This document shows, piece by piece, positions 50,971-59,850 of a stretch of DNA of 64,000 bases (the first letter of the stretch is position 1; every line of letters starts with the position of its first letter). The notes beneath the pieces are model-generated. The model worked only from the letters and a program-made list of their open reading frames with translations, made no database searches and was not told where the DNA came from. Made by a program: the position numbers and the translations under genes. Source of the stretch: Streptomyces globisporus (lineage in GTDB: Bacteria; Actinomycetota; Actinomycetes; Streptomycetales; Streptomycetaceae). Location: NCBI GenBank assembly GCA_014649555.1, contig BMTG01000013.1, positions 124,001 through 188,000 on the forward strand, in the 5' to 3' direction.

Positions 50971-52017
50971 ATGACAGAACCGATCCGGCCGAGCGGAGAA
51001 TCCGCCGCCGCCATCGAGGCGCACGGCCTCACCAAGTCCTACGGAAAGCCCGCCGTCCGGGTTCTCGACGGCATCGACCTCCAGGTCGGACGCGGCACCG
51101 TCTTCGCCCTGCTCGGGCCGAACGGCGCGGGCAAGACCACCACCGTGCGGATCCTCGCCACGCTGACCGAGGCCGACTCCGGCACCGCCCGGGTCGCGGG
51201 GTACGACGTCGTCGCCGACCGGAGCGCGGTACGCCGCTCCATCAGCCTCACCGGCCAGTTCGCCGCCGTCGACGAGACCCAGACCGGCGAGGAGAACCTG
51301 CGGATGATGGCCCGGCTCACCGGGCAGTCGCGGGCCGCCGCCCGGCGCCGGGCGGCGGAGCTGCTGGAGCGCTTCGACCTCACCGAGGCTGCCCGTCGCC
51401 CCGTCCGGACGTACTCCGGAGGGATGCGCCGCCGGCTCGACCTGGCCGCCGGGCTCGTCGGATCACCGGAGCCCGGGGTGTTCTTCCTGGACGAGCCGAC
51501 CACCGGCCTCGACCCGCGCAGCCGCCAGGAGCTCTGGGAGGCCGTCCGCGAGCTGGCCGCACGCGGGGCGACCGTCCTGCTCACCACCCAGTATCTGGAG
51601 GAGGCCGACCGCCTCGCCGGCCGGATCGCCCTGCTGAACCGGGGCCGGATCGCCGCCGAGGGCACCGCGGCCGACCTCAAGTCCCGCGTCGGCGGTCACC
51701 GCCTCGACCTGGTCCTCACCAGCCAGGACGCCTATCTGAGGCTCGCCGGCCGGGCCGTCCACCACTCCCCCGGGACCCTGACGCTCGGCATCCCCACCGA
51801 CGGCTCGGCGGCCCAGGTGCGCGCCCTGCTCGACGAGATCGACCCGGACGGCAGGGAGATCGAACGCTTCAGCCTGCACAGCGTGACCCTCGACGACGTC
51901 TTCCTGGCCCTGACGTCGAACGCGCCGCCGTTGAACGCGCCCACGAAGGACGCGACCTCGCCGAGCGCGTCCACGCCGGACGCGCCCACCGCCCCGGAGG
52001 CATCCGCCCATGTCTGA
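50971..52017 (+). CDS. ABC transporter ATP-binding protein (DrrA-like)
   Basis: A 348-residue ATPase: Walker A GPNGAGKTT, signature TYSGGMRRRLDLAAGL, Walker B VFFLDEPTTGLDPRSR, then TTQYLEEADRLAGRI and the DrrA C-terminal domain with SLHSVTLDDVFLALT. Its tail is Thr/Pro/Ala-rich. ATG 50971 follows AAGGGGG at good spacing; ATG 50944 falls in an operator. It overlaps the permease by 8 bp. The pair probably exports a drug-like compound recognised by the adjacent TetR protein. Confidence 0.93.
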   Translation: MTEPIRPSGESAAAIEAHGLTKSYGKPAVRVLDGIDLQVGRGTVFALLGPNGAGKTTTVRILATLTEADSGTARVAGYDVVADRSAVRRSISLTGQFAAVDETQTGEENLRMMARLTGQSRAAARRRAAELLERFDLTEAARRPVRTYSGGMRRRLDLAAGLVGSPEPGVFFLDEPTTGLDPRSRQELWEAVRELAARGATVLLTTQYLEEADRLAGRIALLNRGRIAAEGTAADLKSRVGGHRLDLVLTSQDAYLRLAGRAVHHSPGTLTLGIPTDGSAAQVRALLDEIDPDGREIERFSLHSVTLDDVFLALTSNAPPLNAPTKDATSPSASTPDAPTAPEASAHV

Positions 52018-52843
52018 CACCGCCGTTCAGCACAGAAGCCCGGACCGGCTCTCCGAGCGGGCCCACGGCCCCGGACGCGGGCCCGGCCCCTTCACCCACA
52101 CCGCCGTCATGGCCGCCCGCGCCCTGCGCATCAGCAGCCGCAACATCGACGCGCTGATCACGTCCCTGGCCCTGCCGATCATGATGATGCTGATCTTCGT
52201 CTACTTCTTCGGCGGCGCGATCGACACCGGGACGGACTACGACTCGTACGTCATGTACGTCGTCCCGGGCGTCCTGCTCCTGTCCGCGGGGTTCGGCGCC
52301 GCGACCACCGCCACCGCCGTCAGCGAGGACATGAAGGGCGGCATCATCGACCGGTTCCGCTCGCTGGACGTGGGCGGTACGCCGGTGCTCGCCGGGCATG
52401 TGGCGGCCAGCACCGTACGCAACCTCTGCTCCACCGCCCTGGTCTTCGGCGTCGCGCTGCTGATCGGCTTCCGGCCCGCCGCCTCCTGGAGCGGCTGGCT
52501 CGTGGTCGGCGCCGTGCTGGTCGCCTACATCGTGGCCCTGTCCTGGATCTCGGCGGCGATCGGCCTGCTGGCCCGGACCCCCGAGGCGGCGAGCGGCTTC
52601 ACGTTCTTCATGTCGTTCCTGCCCTACCCGAGCAGCGCGTTCGTCCCGACCGAGAACATGCCCGACTGGCTGCACGGCTTCGCCGACCACCAGCCGATCA
52701 CCCCGGCCATCGAGTCGCTGCGCGGGCTGCTGCTCGGCCAGGACGTGGGCAGCACCCCCTGGATCGCGCTCGCCTGGGCGGCGGGGATGCTCGCCCTGGC
52801 GATCGGCGCCTCGGGGACGCTGTTCCGCATCCGGACGCGCTGA
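52010..52843 (+). CDS. ABC-2 type permease (DrrB-like)
   Basis: A 277-residue membrane protein, 6 helices after a hydrophilic 30-residue start: LALPIMMMLIFVYFFGGAID, YVVPGVLLLSAGFGAATTAT, LVVGAVLVAYIVALSWISAA. The DrrB hallmarks DRFRSLDVGGTPVLAGHV and SSAFVPTENMPDWLHGFADH are present. It is the channel for the preceding ATPase. It is a second, distantly similar DrrAB pair in the window (the first at 403-2198). Confidence 0.92.
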   Translation: MSDTAVQHRSPDRLSERAHGPGRGPGPFTHTAVMAARALRISSRNIDALITSLALPIMMMLIFVYFFGGAIDTGTDYDSYVMYVVPGVLLLSAGFGAATTATAVSEDMKGGIIDRFRSLDVGGTPVLAGHVAASTVRNLCSTALVFGVALLIGFRPAASWSGWLVVGAVLVAYIVALSWISAAIGLLARTPEAASGFTFFMSFLPYPSSAFVPTENMPDWLHGFADHQPITPAIESLRGLLLGQDVGSTPWIALAWAAGMLALAIGASGTLFRIRTR

Positions 52844-52905
52844 CCCCGGGGTACGGGCACGCGATCCGGACCGTTCAGAACCCGTCCGGGCACCGCGGTG
52901 ACCGC

Positions 52906-54162
52906 TCAGAAGACGTCCGGGCACCACGGCCGGCGGCCCGTGCGGAACACCGCGTCCGCCGTCGTCGCCGCACCCGGCCGCAGCTCCTCCACCCGGCCCA
53001 GGTCCACCAGCCGCCGCACGGACTCGTCGCCCAGATACAGCGTGGACAGCTCCGCCACGTCCAGGGCGAGATCGGCGCTCCGGGTGGTGGGGGTGCAGCG
53101 GGCGCCGGAGTCCGAGGCGTCCAGCAGGAAACGGCCACCCGCCAGGCCCGCCGCGTCCCGGACATCGAGGACGAGGGAGGCCTCGACGGCGTACGTCCGG
53201 GCCTCCAGGGCGCGCGGCACGTCCAGCATCCGCAGCCACAGCCAGTCCGCATGGGTGACCATACGGGCCGCGCGCGGGTCGGGGAGCAGCAGCGGGAGCA
53301 GGTCGTCGGGGGCGCGGTAGCCCGAGCGGACCGTGGTGATCCAGTCGACCGAGCAGAGGTAGTGCCACAGGGCCCGCTCCGCCGCCGGGTTCAGCGCGAT
53401 CAGGTCCCGTACGGAAGCGGTGTTCAGCGGCTGCTTGGAGTCGCCCCACTTGTCGTCCACGCCGTACACCAGCAGGCCGTCGGCCTCGCCGTTCGCCGCA
53501 CGGTGCACGACGTAGAACGGCTCGGTCCACGTCTCGTGCTCCGCGCGGGGCGCGACGCCCGTACGCATCCGCCACCAGCGCTCGCCGCGGCCGACGATGC
53601 CGGGCTGCCGGGCCGCCAGCGCGGCGTGCACCTCGGGGCCGGTCTTGCGGACGTCGGCGCCGTCCACCAGCTCGATCCGGCCGCCGTCCGCCGGCTGCCC
53701 GGAGCGGCGCGGGTCGAGCCCGGCGCGGTGCACGGCGATCTCCCACTCGGCATTCCAGGCGGCGGGGCCGAAGCCGTACCGCCCGTAGATCGGGTACTCG
53801 GCGGCGATCAGCGAGGCGACCACCTCGCCGCGCTCCTTGGCCGCCGCCAGGTCCGTGGCCATCATCCGGCTGAGCAGTCCGCGGCGGCGGTGCGTGGGTG
53901 ACACGGTCACGCCGGTGACCGCGTCGGCCGTCACGGCGGCCCCGCCGACCACGGTCAGCTGCTGGGCGAACGAGCGGAACGTCGCCACGCACCGCCCGTC
54001 GTCGAAGACGCCCTGCATACGGGAGAGGTCCGCGTCCCCGAACCGGTCGGCGACCAGCTCCTCGCCCGGCTTCTCGGCGGTGGGGGTCAGGAAGCCGGTG
54101 CCCACCGCCTTCATCCAGTCGGCGATCTCGGACGGAGTGACGGGGCGGACATCGAGGCTCAT
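52906..54162 (-). CDS. Eis-like GNAT N-acetyltransferase
   Basis: A 418-residue protein of the Eis family. The N-terminal GNAT domain has [20 protein letters not shown] (acetyl-CoA loop) and [21 protein letters not shown] second degenerate GNAT region and a C-terminal SCP-like domain ([20 protein letters not shown]) follow, ending in a Phe carboxylate (RPWCPDVF) that in Eis acts as general base. Related enzymes acetylate aminoglycosides or other amines. It may add to resistance beside the DrrAB pair. Confidence 0.9.
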   Translation of the reverse strand: MSLDVRPVTPSEIADWMKAVGTGFLTPTAEKPGEELVADRFGDADLSRMQGVFDDGRCVATFRSFAQQLTVVGGAAVTADAVTGVTVSPTHRRRGLLSRMMATDLAAAKERGEVVASLIAAEYPIYGRYGFGPAAWNAEWEIAVHRAGLDPRRSGQPADGGRIELVDGADVRKTGPEVHAALAARQPGIVGRGERWWRMRTGVAPRAEHETWTEPFYVVHRAANGEADGLLVYGVDDKWGDSKQPLNTASVRDLIALNPAAERALWHYLCSVDWITTVRSGYRAPDDLLPLLLPDPRAARMVTHADWLWLRMLDVPRALEARTYAVEASLVLDVRDAAGLAGGRFLLDASDSGARCTPTTRSADLALDVAELSTLYLGDESVRRLVDLGRVEELRPGAATTADAVFRTGRRPWCPDVF

Positions 54163-54186
54163 TCCTCCACGCTAGGCAGGCACGGT

Positions 54187-55173
54187 TCAGAATGTCGCGC
54201 GAATTTCCCCGACCTCGGCCGCCCCGCCGAGCAGCGGCGACCGTCCGATCCTGGCGACCACCGGGGCGTCGACGCCCAGCAGCTCCAGGGCGCGGGCGAG
54301 CACCGGGCCGAGCGCCCGGACCGACCCGTCGTCGATCTTGAAGGCGAGGGCCCGTCCGTCGGCCAGGGCGACCGCCTGGACCGCCTCGGCGCCCATCTTG
54401 GAGAGCGTCCCGGGCACCTCGCGCATCAGCCAGGTGTCGGGGCGCCGGGTGCCCGCGACGTACTCCGGGTGGGCGCGCATCGCGTCGGCGACCCGGCGCT
54501 CGGCGCTCCCGGCCTCCGCGAGCACGAAGGAGCGGAAGGCGCGGGCCAGACCGGTCAGCCCGATCGCCATCAGCGGGGCTCCGCAGCCGTCCGTGCCGAC
54601 CGCCGCGACGGGCTCGCCCGCGGCCTCGGCGACGACCTGGCCGACGAGCTGCTGGAGCGGGTGGTCCGGGGCGAGGTAGGTGGCGGTGTCCCAGCCGTTG
54701 CGGACGCAGACGGCGAGCATCGCGGCGTGCTTGCCGGAGCAGTTCATCGTGATCCGCTCGCGTACGTTCCCGGCCGCGAGGTACGTCTCCGCCTCCACCG
54801 GGTCCAGCGGCAGGTCCGGCGGGGTCTGGAGGTCGGCGGGGCTCAGTCCGTGCTCGGCGAGCATCTTCCGCGCGAGGTCGAGGTGGAAGGGCTCCCCGGA
54901 GTGGCTCGCGGCGGCCAGCGCCAGCCGTTCGCCCGACAGGTCGAGGCCGGCCCGCAGGATCGCGGCGGCCTGCATCGGCTTGTTGGAGGACCGGGGGAAG
55001 ACCGGTGCCGCCGGATCGCCGATCGCCCGCTCCACGCTGCCGTCGGCGGCCAGCAGGACCAGCGAACCCCGGTGGTGCCCCTCGGTGAAACCGGAGCGCA
55101 CGACCTCGGCCAGGACGGGCGGGGCTGCTGCCGGGGCGGAGGATATGGCGGACGGGGCGTCGCTCGACGTCAT
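54187..55173 (-). CDS. Asparaginase (thermolabile/AnsA-like, pfam06089)
   Basis: A 328-residue protein with family motifs ESG-like start VVRSGFTEGHHRGSLVLLAA, FPRSSNKPMQAAAILRAG, ASHSGEPFHLDLARKML, TMNCSGKHAAMLAVC and GTDGCGAPLMAIGLTGLARA. It hydrolyses L-asparagine to aspartate, cytoplasmic, no signal peptide. This family differs from type I/II asparaginases. It lies 24 bp from the Eis stop on the same strand. Confidence 0.9.
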   Translation of the reverse strand: MTSSDAPSAISSAPAAAPPVLAEVVRSGFTEGHHRGSLVLLAADGSVERAIGDPAAPVFPRSSNKPMQAAAILRAGLDLSGERLALAAASHSGEPFHLDLARKMLAEHGLSPADLQTPPDLPLDPVEAETYLAAGNVRERITMNCSGKHAAMLAVCVRNGWDTATYLAPDHPLQQLVGQVVAEAAGEPVAAVGTDGCGAPLMAIGLTGLARAFRSFVLAEAGSAERRVADAMRAHPEYVAGTRRPDTWLMREVPGTLSKMGAEAVQAVALADGRALAFKIDDGSVRALGPVLARALELLGVDAPVVARIGRSPLLGGAAEVGEIRATF

Positions 55174-55224
55174 GGGTGACCTTCCGGGGACGGGGGTGCG
55201 GGACCCGCGCCCGGAAGGGTCGCT

Positions 55225-55878
55225 TCAGGCGAGCAGGTCGTCCACTTGTGCTTCCCCGTCACGGTACCTGCGGGCGATCTCCGCGCCGCAATCGTCGGCC
55301 GTGCGCTGGAGCTCGTGACGGCGCCGGGAGATCTGCTGTTCGTAGCGGACGAGCCGGCCCATCGCGGTGTGCAGCTCCTCGTCCGTCCGGGCGTCCAGGT
55401 CGGACAGCTCGACCTCGGCGAGGTTCTCGGCGGCGAGCTGCCGGAACTCGTCGCCGCGCGGCGTCGTCAGCGTGACGTGCCGGGCCGAGGTGCGGTGCCG
55501 GGACGGGGTGTCGGCCAGGATCTCCGAGAGCCGGTCGACCACGGCGGCGTCCTCCACCGGCGCCTCCGGGCCCCGGCGGCGGGCCAGTTCGGCCCGGAGG
55601 ATGTCGATCCGGCCCTGCACGAGCCGGCGTACGTAACTGAGATCGGCCTCGTCGCGCTGGGCGTCCCGGCGCAGCGTCCGCAGCTCCGGCAGCCGCAGCC
55701 CGCCGAACCCCGCGTCGCCGCCGACCTGCTCCGGCACGGTGGCGGTGGCGGGCGCGGCGGGTGGCAGGACGGGACCCTGCCCCGGCAGACTGCGCTGAAC
55801 GGGTGACCGCAGGGTCCCGGCGCGGTGACGTGCGCCCGGTAGGGCACCGGGAGATTGTCCCGCTCCATATGTACTCAT
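55225..55878 (-). CDS. rsiG: RsiG, c-di-GMP-dependent anti-sigma factor for WhiG
   Basis: A 217-residue protein with a disordered 55-residue N-terminus and a helical hairpin. Two copies of the RsiG c-di-GMP motif E-x3-S-x2-R-x3-Q-x3-D are exact: Glu77-Ser81-Arg84-Gln88-Asp92 and Glu180-Ser184-Arg187-Gln191-Asp195. RsiG bound to c-di-GMP sequesters sigma-WhiG and so delays spore formation in Streptomyces. ATG at 55876-55878 ([11 protein letters not shown]). WhiG itself is not in the window. The two intact motifs make this call firm. Confidence 0.92.
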   Translation of the reverse strand: MSTYGAGQSPGALPGARHRAGTLRSPVQRSLPGQGPVLPPAAPATATVPEQVGGDAGFGGLRLPELRTLRRDAQRDEADLSYVRRLVQGRIDILRAELARRRGPEAPVEDAAVVDRLSEILADTPSRHRTSARHVTLTTPRGDEFRQLAAENLAEVELSDLDARTDEELHTAMGRLVRYEQQISRRRHELQRTADDCGAEIARRYRDGEAQVDDLLA

Positions 55879-55993
55879 GCTGTTCCGTCCCCTCGACCGG
55901 TGCGTCGGCACACCGACATCGTGCATCGTGCCACCCCGCGAGGGGCCGACGCAGGTGCTCTGTACCCGTTCAGCCCAAGATAGGTTGGTCTGT

Positions 55994-56443
55994 ATGCGTG
56001 CAGTGGTACAGAGAGTGGATGGCGCGAGCGTCTCCGTCGCCGGGGCGACGGACGACCCCTCGGCCCCCGGAGTCGTCGGGGAGATCGTCGGCGAGGGCCT
56101 GTGTGTGCTGGTCGGGGTCACCCATGACGACACCCCCGAGAAGGCGGCGCAGCTGGCCCGCAAGCTCTGGTCGGTGCGCATCCTGGAGGGCGAGAAGTCC
56201 TGTTCCGATGTGAATGCGCCCCTCCTGGTGATTTCTCAGTTCACTCTCTACGGGGACGCCCGCAAGGGGCGCCGCCCCACCTGGAACGCCGCCGCGCCGG
56301 GCGGGGTCGCCGAGCCGCTGGTGGACGAGGTGGTGGCGCAGCTGCGGGCGCTGGGGGCGCACGTGGAGACGGGCCGGTTCGGAGCGGACATGCGCGTCTC
56401 GCTCACGAACAACGGCCCGTTCACGGTGATCGTCGAGGTGTAG
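55994..56443 (+). CDS. dtd: D-aminoacyl-tRNA deacylase
   Basis: A 149-residue enzyme that removes D-amino acids from t[40 protein letters not shown] (SQxxL motif) and [14 protein letters not shown] (NxGPxT motif with cross-subunit GP) are the active-site signatures. It is a homodimer in the cytoplasm. It is divergent from rsiG and convergent with ygfZ. Confidence 0.94.
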   Translation: MRAVVQRVDGASVSVAGATDDPSAPGVVGEIVGEGLCVLVGVTHDDTPEKAAQLARKLWSVRILEGEKSCSDVNAPLLVISQFTLYGDARKGRRPTWNAAAPGGVAEPLVDEVVAQLRALGAHVETGRFGADMRVSLTNNGPFTVIVEV

Positions 56444-56455
56444 TACGGAGCATGT

Positions 56456-57421
56456 CTACGGTTCGACGACCGTCTCCTGGGCGGCCGCCGTGTCCCCGGC
56501 GATCAGCTCCGCGTCGACGGCCACGTTCCGCTTGACCAGGGCGAGGGCGATCGGGCCCAGTTCGTGGTGGCGGGCCGAGGTGGTGATGAAGCCGAGCTGG
56601 CGGCCCTCCTGGCCGTCGGCGGCCAGCCGTACCGGTGTGCCGTGGCCGGGCAGGTGCACCTCGCTGCCGTCCAGGTGCAGGAAGACGAGCCGGCGCGGCG
56701 GCTTCCCCAGGTTGTGGACGCGGGCCACGGTCTCCTGACCCCGGTAGCAGCCCTTCTGGAGGTGGACGGCGGTGCCGATCCAGCCCAGCTCGTGCGGGAT
56801 GGTGCGGTGGTCGGTCTCGAAGCCGACGCGCGGCCGGTGCCCCTCGACGCGCAGCGCCTCGTACGCCAGGATCCCGGCGGCGGGCCCGTGGGCGGCGGCG
56901 AACGCCTCCAGATCCTCGCGCGGCAGGAACAGGTCCCGGCCCTGCGGGGTCTCCCGTACGGTCACCCCGTCCGGGGCCTGGGCGATGGAACCGGCCGGGA
57001 GGTGGACGACGGCGATGTCCTCGGTGCGGTCGGCGACCTCGACCCGGTAGAAGAACTTCATCGACTCCAGGTAGGCGATCAGCTCGGCCTGGGTGTCGGG
57101 TTCGACGTGCATCCACACGGTCGTGCCGTCGTCCACCAGATACATCGCGTGCTCGATGTGCCCGTTGGCGGAGAGGATGAGTGCCTCGGTGGCCTGGTAC
57201 GGGGCGAGGTCGCTGACGTGCTGGGTGAGCAGCAGGTGCAGCCAGCTCAGCCGGTCGTCGCCGGTGACGGCGACGACGCCCCGGTGGGAGAGGTCGACGA
57301 GGCCGGTGCCGTCGGCGAGGGCGCGTTGCTCGCGGAACAGGTCGCCGTAGTGCGCGGCGACACCTTCGTCGCGGCCTTCGGCGGGGACGGCGCCGGGCAG
57401 GGACAGCAGGGGGCTCTTCAT
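56456..57421 (-). CDS. ygfZ: YgfZ/GcvT-like folate-binding protein
   Basis: A 321-residue protein. FREQRALADGTGLVDLSHRG, VTGDDRLSWLHLLLTQHVSD and the signature LQKGCYRGQETVARVHNLG define YgfZ. It uses tetrahydrofolate to help build or repair Fe-S cluster enzymes. The conserved Cys of KGCYxGQE is present. It starts at ATG 57421 and lies 9 bp after the nur gene stop, so the two may share a transcript. Confidence 0.92.
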   Translation of the reverse strand: MKSPLLSLPGAVPAEGRDEGVAAHYGDLFREQRALADGTGLVDLSHRGVVAVTGDDRLSWLHLLLTQHVSDLAPYQATEALILSANGHIEHAMYLVDDGTTVWMHVEPDTQAELIAYLESMKFFYRVEVADRTEDIAVVHLPAGSIAQAPDGVTVRETPQGRDLFLPREDLEAFAAAHGPAAGILAYEALRVEGHRPRVGFETDHRTIPHELGWIGTAVHLQKGCYRGQETVARVHNLGKPPRRLVFLHLDGSEVHLPGHGTPVRLAADGQEGRQLGFITTSARHHELGPIALALVKRNVAVDAELIAGDTAAAQETVVEP

Positions 57422-57430
57422 GCGCCCAGC

Positions 57431-57913
57431 CTACGACTTGGCGGCGGAGTCCTTCGCGGCGTCCTGCGCCTTCCCCGTCGCCTTGCCCGCCGCCTTCGCC
57501 GCCGTGCAGTCCGCGCAGCGGCCGAAGATCGCGAAGTGCTTCATGTCGGTGTCGAAGCCGAAGTCGGCGCGCAGCTTCCGCGTGAACTCGGCGACGACGG
57601 AGAGGTCCGCCTCGATGACGTCCTTGCAGTCCCGGCAGACCAGGTGGATGTGGTGGTGCCGGTCGGCCAGGTGGTACGAGGGGGCGCCGTGGCCGAGATG
57701 CGTGTGGCTGACGAGCCCGAGCTCCTCCAGGAGCTCCAGGGTCCGGTACACGGTGGAGATGTTCACGCCGGACGCCGTCTTGCGCACCTCGCACAGGATG
57801 TCGTCCGGAGTGCCGTGCTCCAGGGCGTCGACCGCCTCCAGGACGAGCTGCCGCTGGGGCGTCAGCCGGTAGCCGCGCTGCCGGAGGTCGGTCTTCCAGT
57901 CGGTGGTCACCAC
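57431..57913 (-). CDS. nur: Nur, nickel-responsive Fur-family repressor
   Basis: A 160-residue Fur protein starting GTG: MVTTDWKTDLRQRGYRLTPQ opens the winged helix; ISTVYRTLELLEELGLVSHT is the recognition helix. The metal region is APSYHLADRHHHIHLVCRDC, with the second CxxC near ...GRCADC. The sequence and start closely match what I remember of S. coelicolor Nur, which represses nickel uptake genes and the Fe-superoxide dismutase. The Lys/Ala-rich tail is longer than usual. Zur or FurA would be the alternatives, but the opening residues favour Nur. Confidence 0.85.
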   Translation of the reverse strand: MVTTDWKTDLRQRGYRLTPQRQLVLEAVDALEHGTPDDILCEVRKTASGVNISTVYRTLELLEELGLVSHTHLGHGAPSYHLADRHHHIHLVCRDCKDVIEADLSVVAEFTRKLRADFGFDTDMKHFAIFGRCADCTAAKAAGKATGKAQDAAKDSAAKS

Positions 57914-57969
57914 ACGCCCAGTCTAGGGCGTGTGGTCAAACCCCGGCCGGGTCCTGCGGCCCCGCGCTC

Positions 57970-58542
57970 CTACTTGAAGAACGCGATGCCGTCGTCCGGC
58001 ATGTCCTCGAGGTTCCGCGCCATCTCGGCGACCTCCTCGGGAGTGACAACCTTCTTCAGGTGCGCCGACATGTACGGGCGCAGCTCGACCTCGGGGGTGG
58101 CCTTCTCGCCGACCCACATGAGGTCGCTGTTGACGTATCCGTAGAGCCGCTTGCCACCGCTGTACGGGCCGGAGGCCGCCGTGCGGGCGACCGCGTCGGT
58201 GACCAGGTCGATCTGCGGCTTCTGGTCGGCCAGCTCGCCGTACCAGATCTCGATGACGCCCTGGTCGCGGGACATGACGACCTCGACCTTGCGGTCCTTG
58301 TCGATGCGCCAGTAGCCGCTCTCTGTCTCCAGCGGCCGGACCTGCTTGCCCTCTCCGTCCAGGACCCAGGTGTGGGAGACGTACTCCAGGAAGTCCCGGC
58401 CGTCGTGGCTGAAGGTGACTTCCTGGCCGAAGTTGCACTTCTCGGCGCCGGGGAAGTCGGACACGCCCGCGCCCGCCCAGTTGCCGAGGAGGAAGGCCAG
58501 CGGGACGAGGTCCGGGTGGAGGTCGGACGGAATCTCGATCAT
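57970..58542 (-). CDS. Nitrobindin-like haem-binding FABP family protein
   Basis: A 190-residue beta-barrel: LHPDLVPLAFLLGNWAGAGV holds the GxWxGxG-like signature. EVTFSHDGRDFLEYVSHTWV, ESGYWRIDKDRKVEVVMSRD and IEIWYGELADQKPQ follow. A His near the C-terminus (MSAHLKKVV) is where nitrobindins coordinate haem. They react with peroxynitrite or NO. ATG 58540-58542. It is the usual neighbour of nur/ygfZ in Streptomyces. Confidence 0.88.
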   Translation of the reverse strand: MIEIPSDLHPDLVPLAFLLGNWAGAGVSDFPGAEKCNFGQEVTFSHDGRDFLEYVSHTWVLDGEGKQVRPLETESGYWRIDKDRKVEVVMSRDQGVIEIWYGELADQKPQIDLVTDAVARTAASGPYSGGKRLYGYVNSDLMWVGEKATPEVELRPYMSAHLKKVVTPEEVAEMARNLEDMPDDGIAFFK

Positions 58543-58602
58543 GAGCGGCTCAGACGATCTGTGAGGGTGCGGGGTGGGCGGGGAACCGTTGCGCGACGAG
58601 GA

Positions 58603-58704
58603 TCAGCGCTGGCCCTGGTACAGCTTCTTCACGGTGATCGCGGCGAAGGCGGTGACGCCCACGCAGACCAGGACCAGCAGGGCGGTGAAGAATGCCTCAA
58701 GCAC
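58603..58704 (-). CDS. 33-aa single-span membrane peptide
   Basis: GTG at 58702-58704 with an ideal GAGGAG site 8 nt upstream opens a 33-codon frame. It is a single helix (LEAFFTALLVLVCVGVTAFA) followed by a basic end (ITVKKLYQGQR). It looks like a small membrane protein with a cytoplasmic basic tail. I recall near-identical peptides at this place in other streptomycetes. No function is known. A terminator for the upstream membrane-protein operon separates them. Confidence 0.75.
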   Translation of the reverse strand: MLEAFFTALLVLVCVGVTAFAAITVKKLYQGQR

Positions 58705-58745
58705 AGGGGGCTCCTCGTGACGAGCGGTTGGCGGCGACGGCATGG

Positions 58746-58777
58746 CCGGGCCCCCAGCCTAATGGGTGGGGGCCCGG
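58746..58777 (-). terminator. Terminator of the three-gene membrane-protein operon
   Basis: CCGGGCCCCCA (58746-58756) and TGGGGGCCCGG (58767-58777) form an 11-bp perfect stem, 45 bp past the last gene of the operon on the minus strand. Confidence 0.8.
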
Positions 58778-58821
58778 TCTTCTCGTTCAGGTGCCGGTCG
58801 CGGGCCGCGCCCGCGCGCGCC

Positions 58822-59850
58822 TCAGGCGAGCAGCTGGTTCTGCAGGATCAGCGTCTGCTGGAAGGGGATGCGGGCCGTCTCCCGCTTTCCGGGACGCTCG
58901 TGCACGACGAGCGCCATCGTGTCCCCCGCCAGGGTGTACGCCTGCCGGACGTGCTCGGCCCCGAAGGGCGCCTGCTCGGTGAAGACGAACGACGACAGGT
59001 TCTCGATGTCGTCGGCCGAACCCCAGGCGGGGTCGAGGTCGGTGGTGTCCGTACGGGCCAGGGGCGTACCGGCCGACGAGCCCACGTTCAGGTCGTCGAT
59101 CATGCGGCTCGCGAACGCCGTCGAGTTGAACCGCACCAGGTAGATCCGGGACGCCGTGCCGTCCGGCATGGTCCAGCCGCGCGCCGCGATGTGCCGCGGG
59201 GCGGCGTCCTTCAGGAGCTGGGCCACCGACCGCCGGTCCTGCTCCCGGTAGGCGTCGAGGAAGGTCTCCGTGGAGATCCAGCCGCCGGTCAGCTTCTTGT
59301 CGGGCTTCGCTCCGGCGGGGGCCGGCAGGAGCAGTCCGCGCAGGTCCGCATGGTGGATCTCGGCCGGGTTGCCGGACGAGAACGGCCGGGGCGAGCCGGC
59401 CGGCAGCGCGGGCAGGGACAGGTCCGGATAGTCCCAGCGGCCGTCGCCCTCGGTGGCGAGCCCGGGGACGTCGGTGCGCTCCAGCGAGGCGATCCCGAAG
59501 GCCGTACCCGTGCCGAGCACCCCGAACGCCAGCGCAGCGGCCGTCCACCGCGCCACGGCCCGCAGGACCCGCCGGGGCGGCCTGGGCGCCGCGTCGGCCG
59601 CGACGGCCACCACGGGCGGGGCGTCGGGCAGCGGAGGCGCGCCCTCGGGCACCGGGTGCGGGGCGGGCGCGAAGGGGGCCTCGGGCGCGACGGGCGCCGC
59701 AGCCGCCTCAGGTGTCTCGGCGCTCTCCGGCGCGACGGTCGCCTCGGGCACCTCGGCCTTCTCCGGCGCGACGGCCGCTTCGGGCGCTACAGGCGCCCCG
59801 GTCTCCTCGGGTGTCACTTCCGCCCCAGGGGTCACCGTCTGTTCACTCAT
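58822..59850 (-). CDS. Membrane-anchored protein of a paralogous triad, third gene
   Basis: A 342-residue protein. Residues 1-90 are Pro/Ala/Glu-rich and probably cytoplasmic. One membrane helix follows (AVARWTAAALAFGVLGTGTA). The outer domain (~125-342) has ADLRGLLLPAPAGAKPDKKL and later RIYLVRFNSTAFASRMIDDL. It is paralogous to the two genes upstream in layout and in the L-x-x-LL-x-P-x-x-G element. ATGA overlap couples it to the second gene. Not recognised; a sensor or adhesion role cannot be told apart. Confidence 0.75.
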   Translation of the reverse strand: MSEQTVTPGAEVTPEETGAPVAPEAAVAPEKAEVPEATVAPESAETPEAAAAPVAPEAPFAPAPHPVPEGAPPLPDAPPVVAVAADAAPRPPRRVLRAVARWTAAALAFGVLGTGTAFGIASLERTDVPGLATEGDGRWDYPDLSLPALPAGSPRPFSSGNPAEIHHADLRGLLLPAPAGAKPDKKLTGGWISTETFLDAYREQDRRSVAQLLKDAAPRHIAARGWTMPDGTASRIYLVRFNSTAFASRMIDDLNVGSSAGTPLARTDTTDLDPAWGSADDIENLSSFVFTEQAPFGAEHVRQAYTLAGDTMALVVHERPGKRETARIPFQQTLILQNQLLA

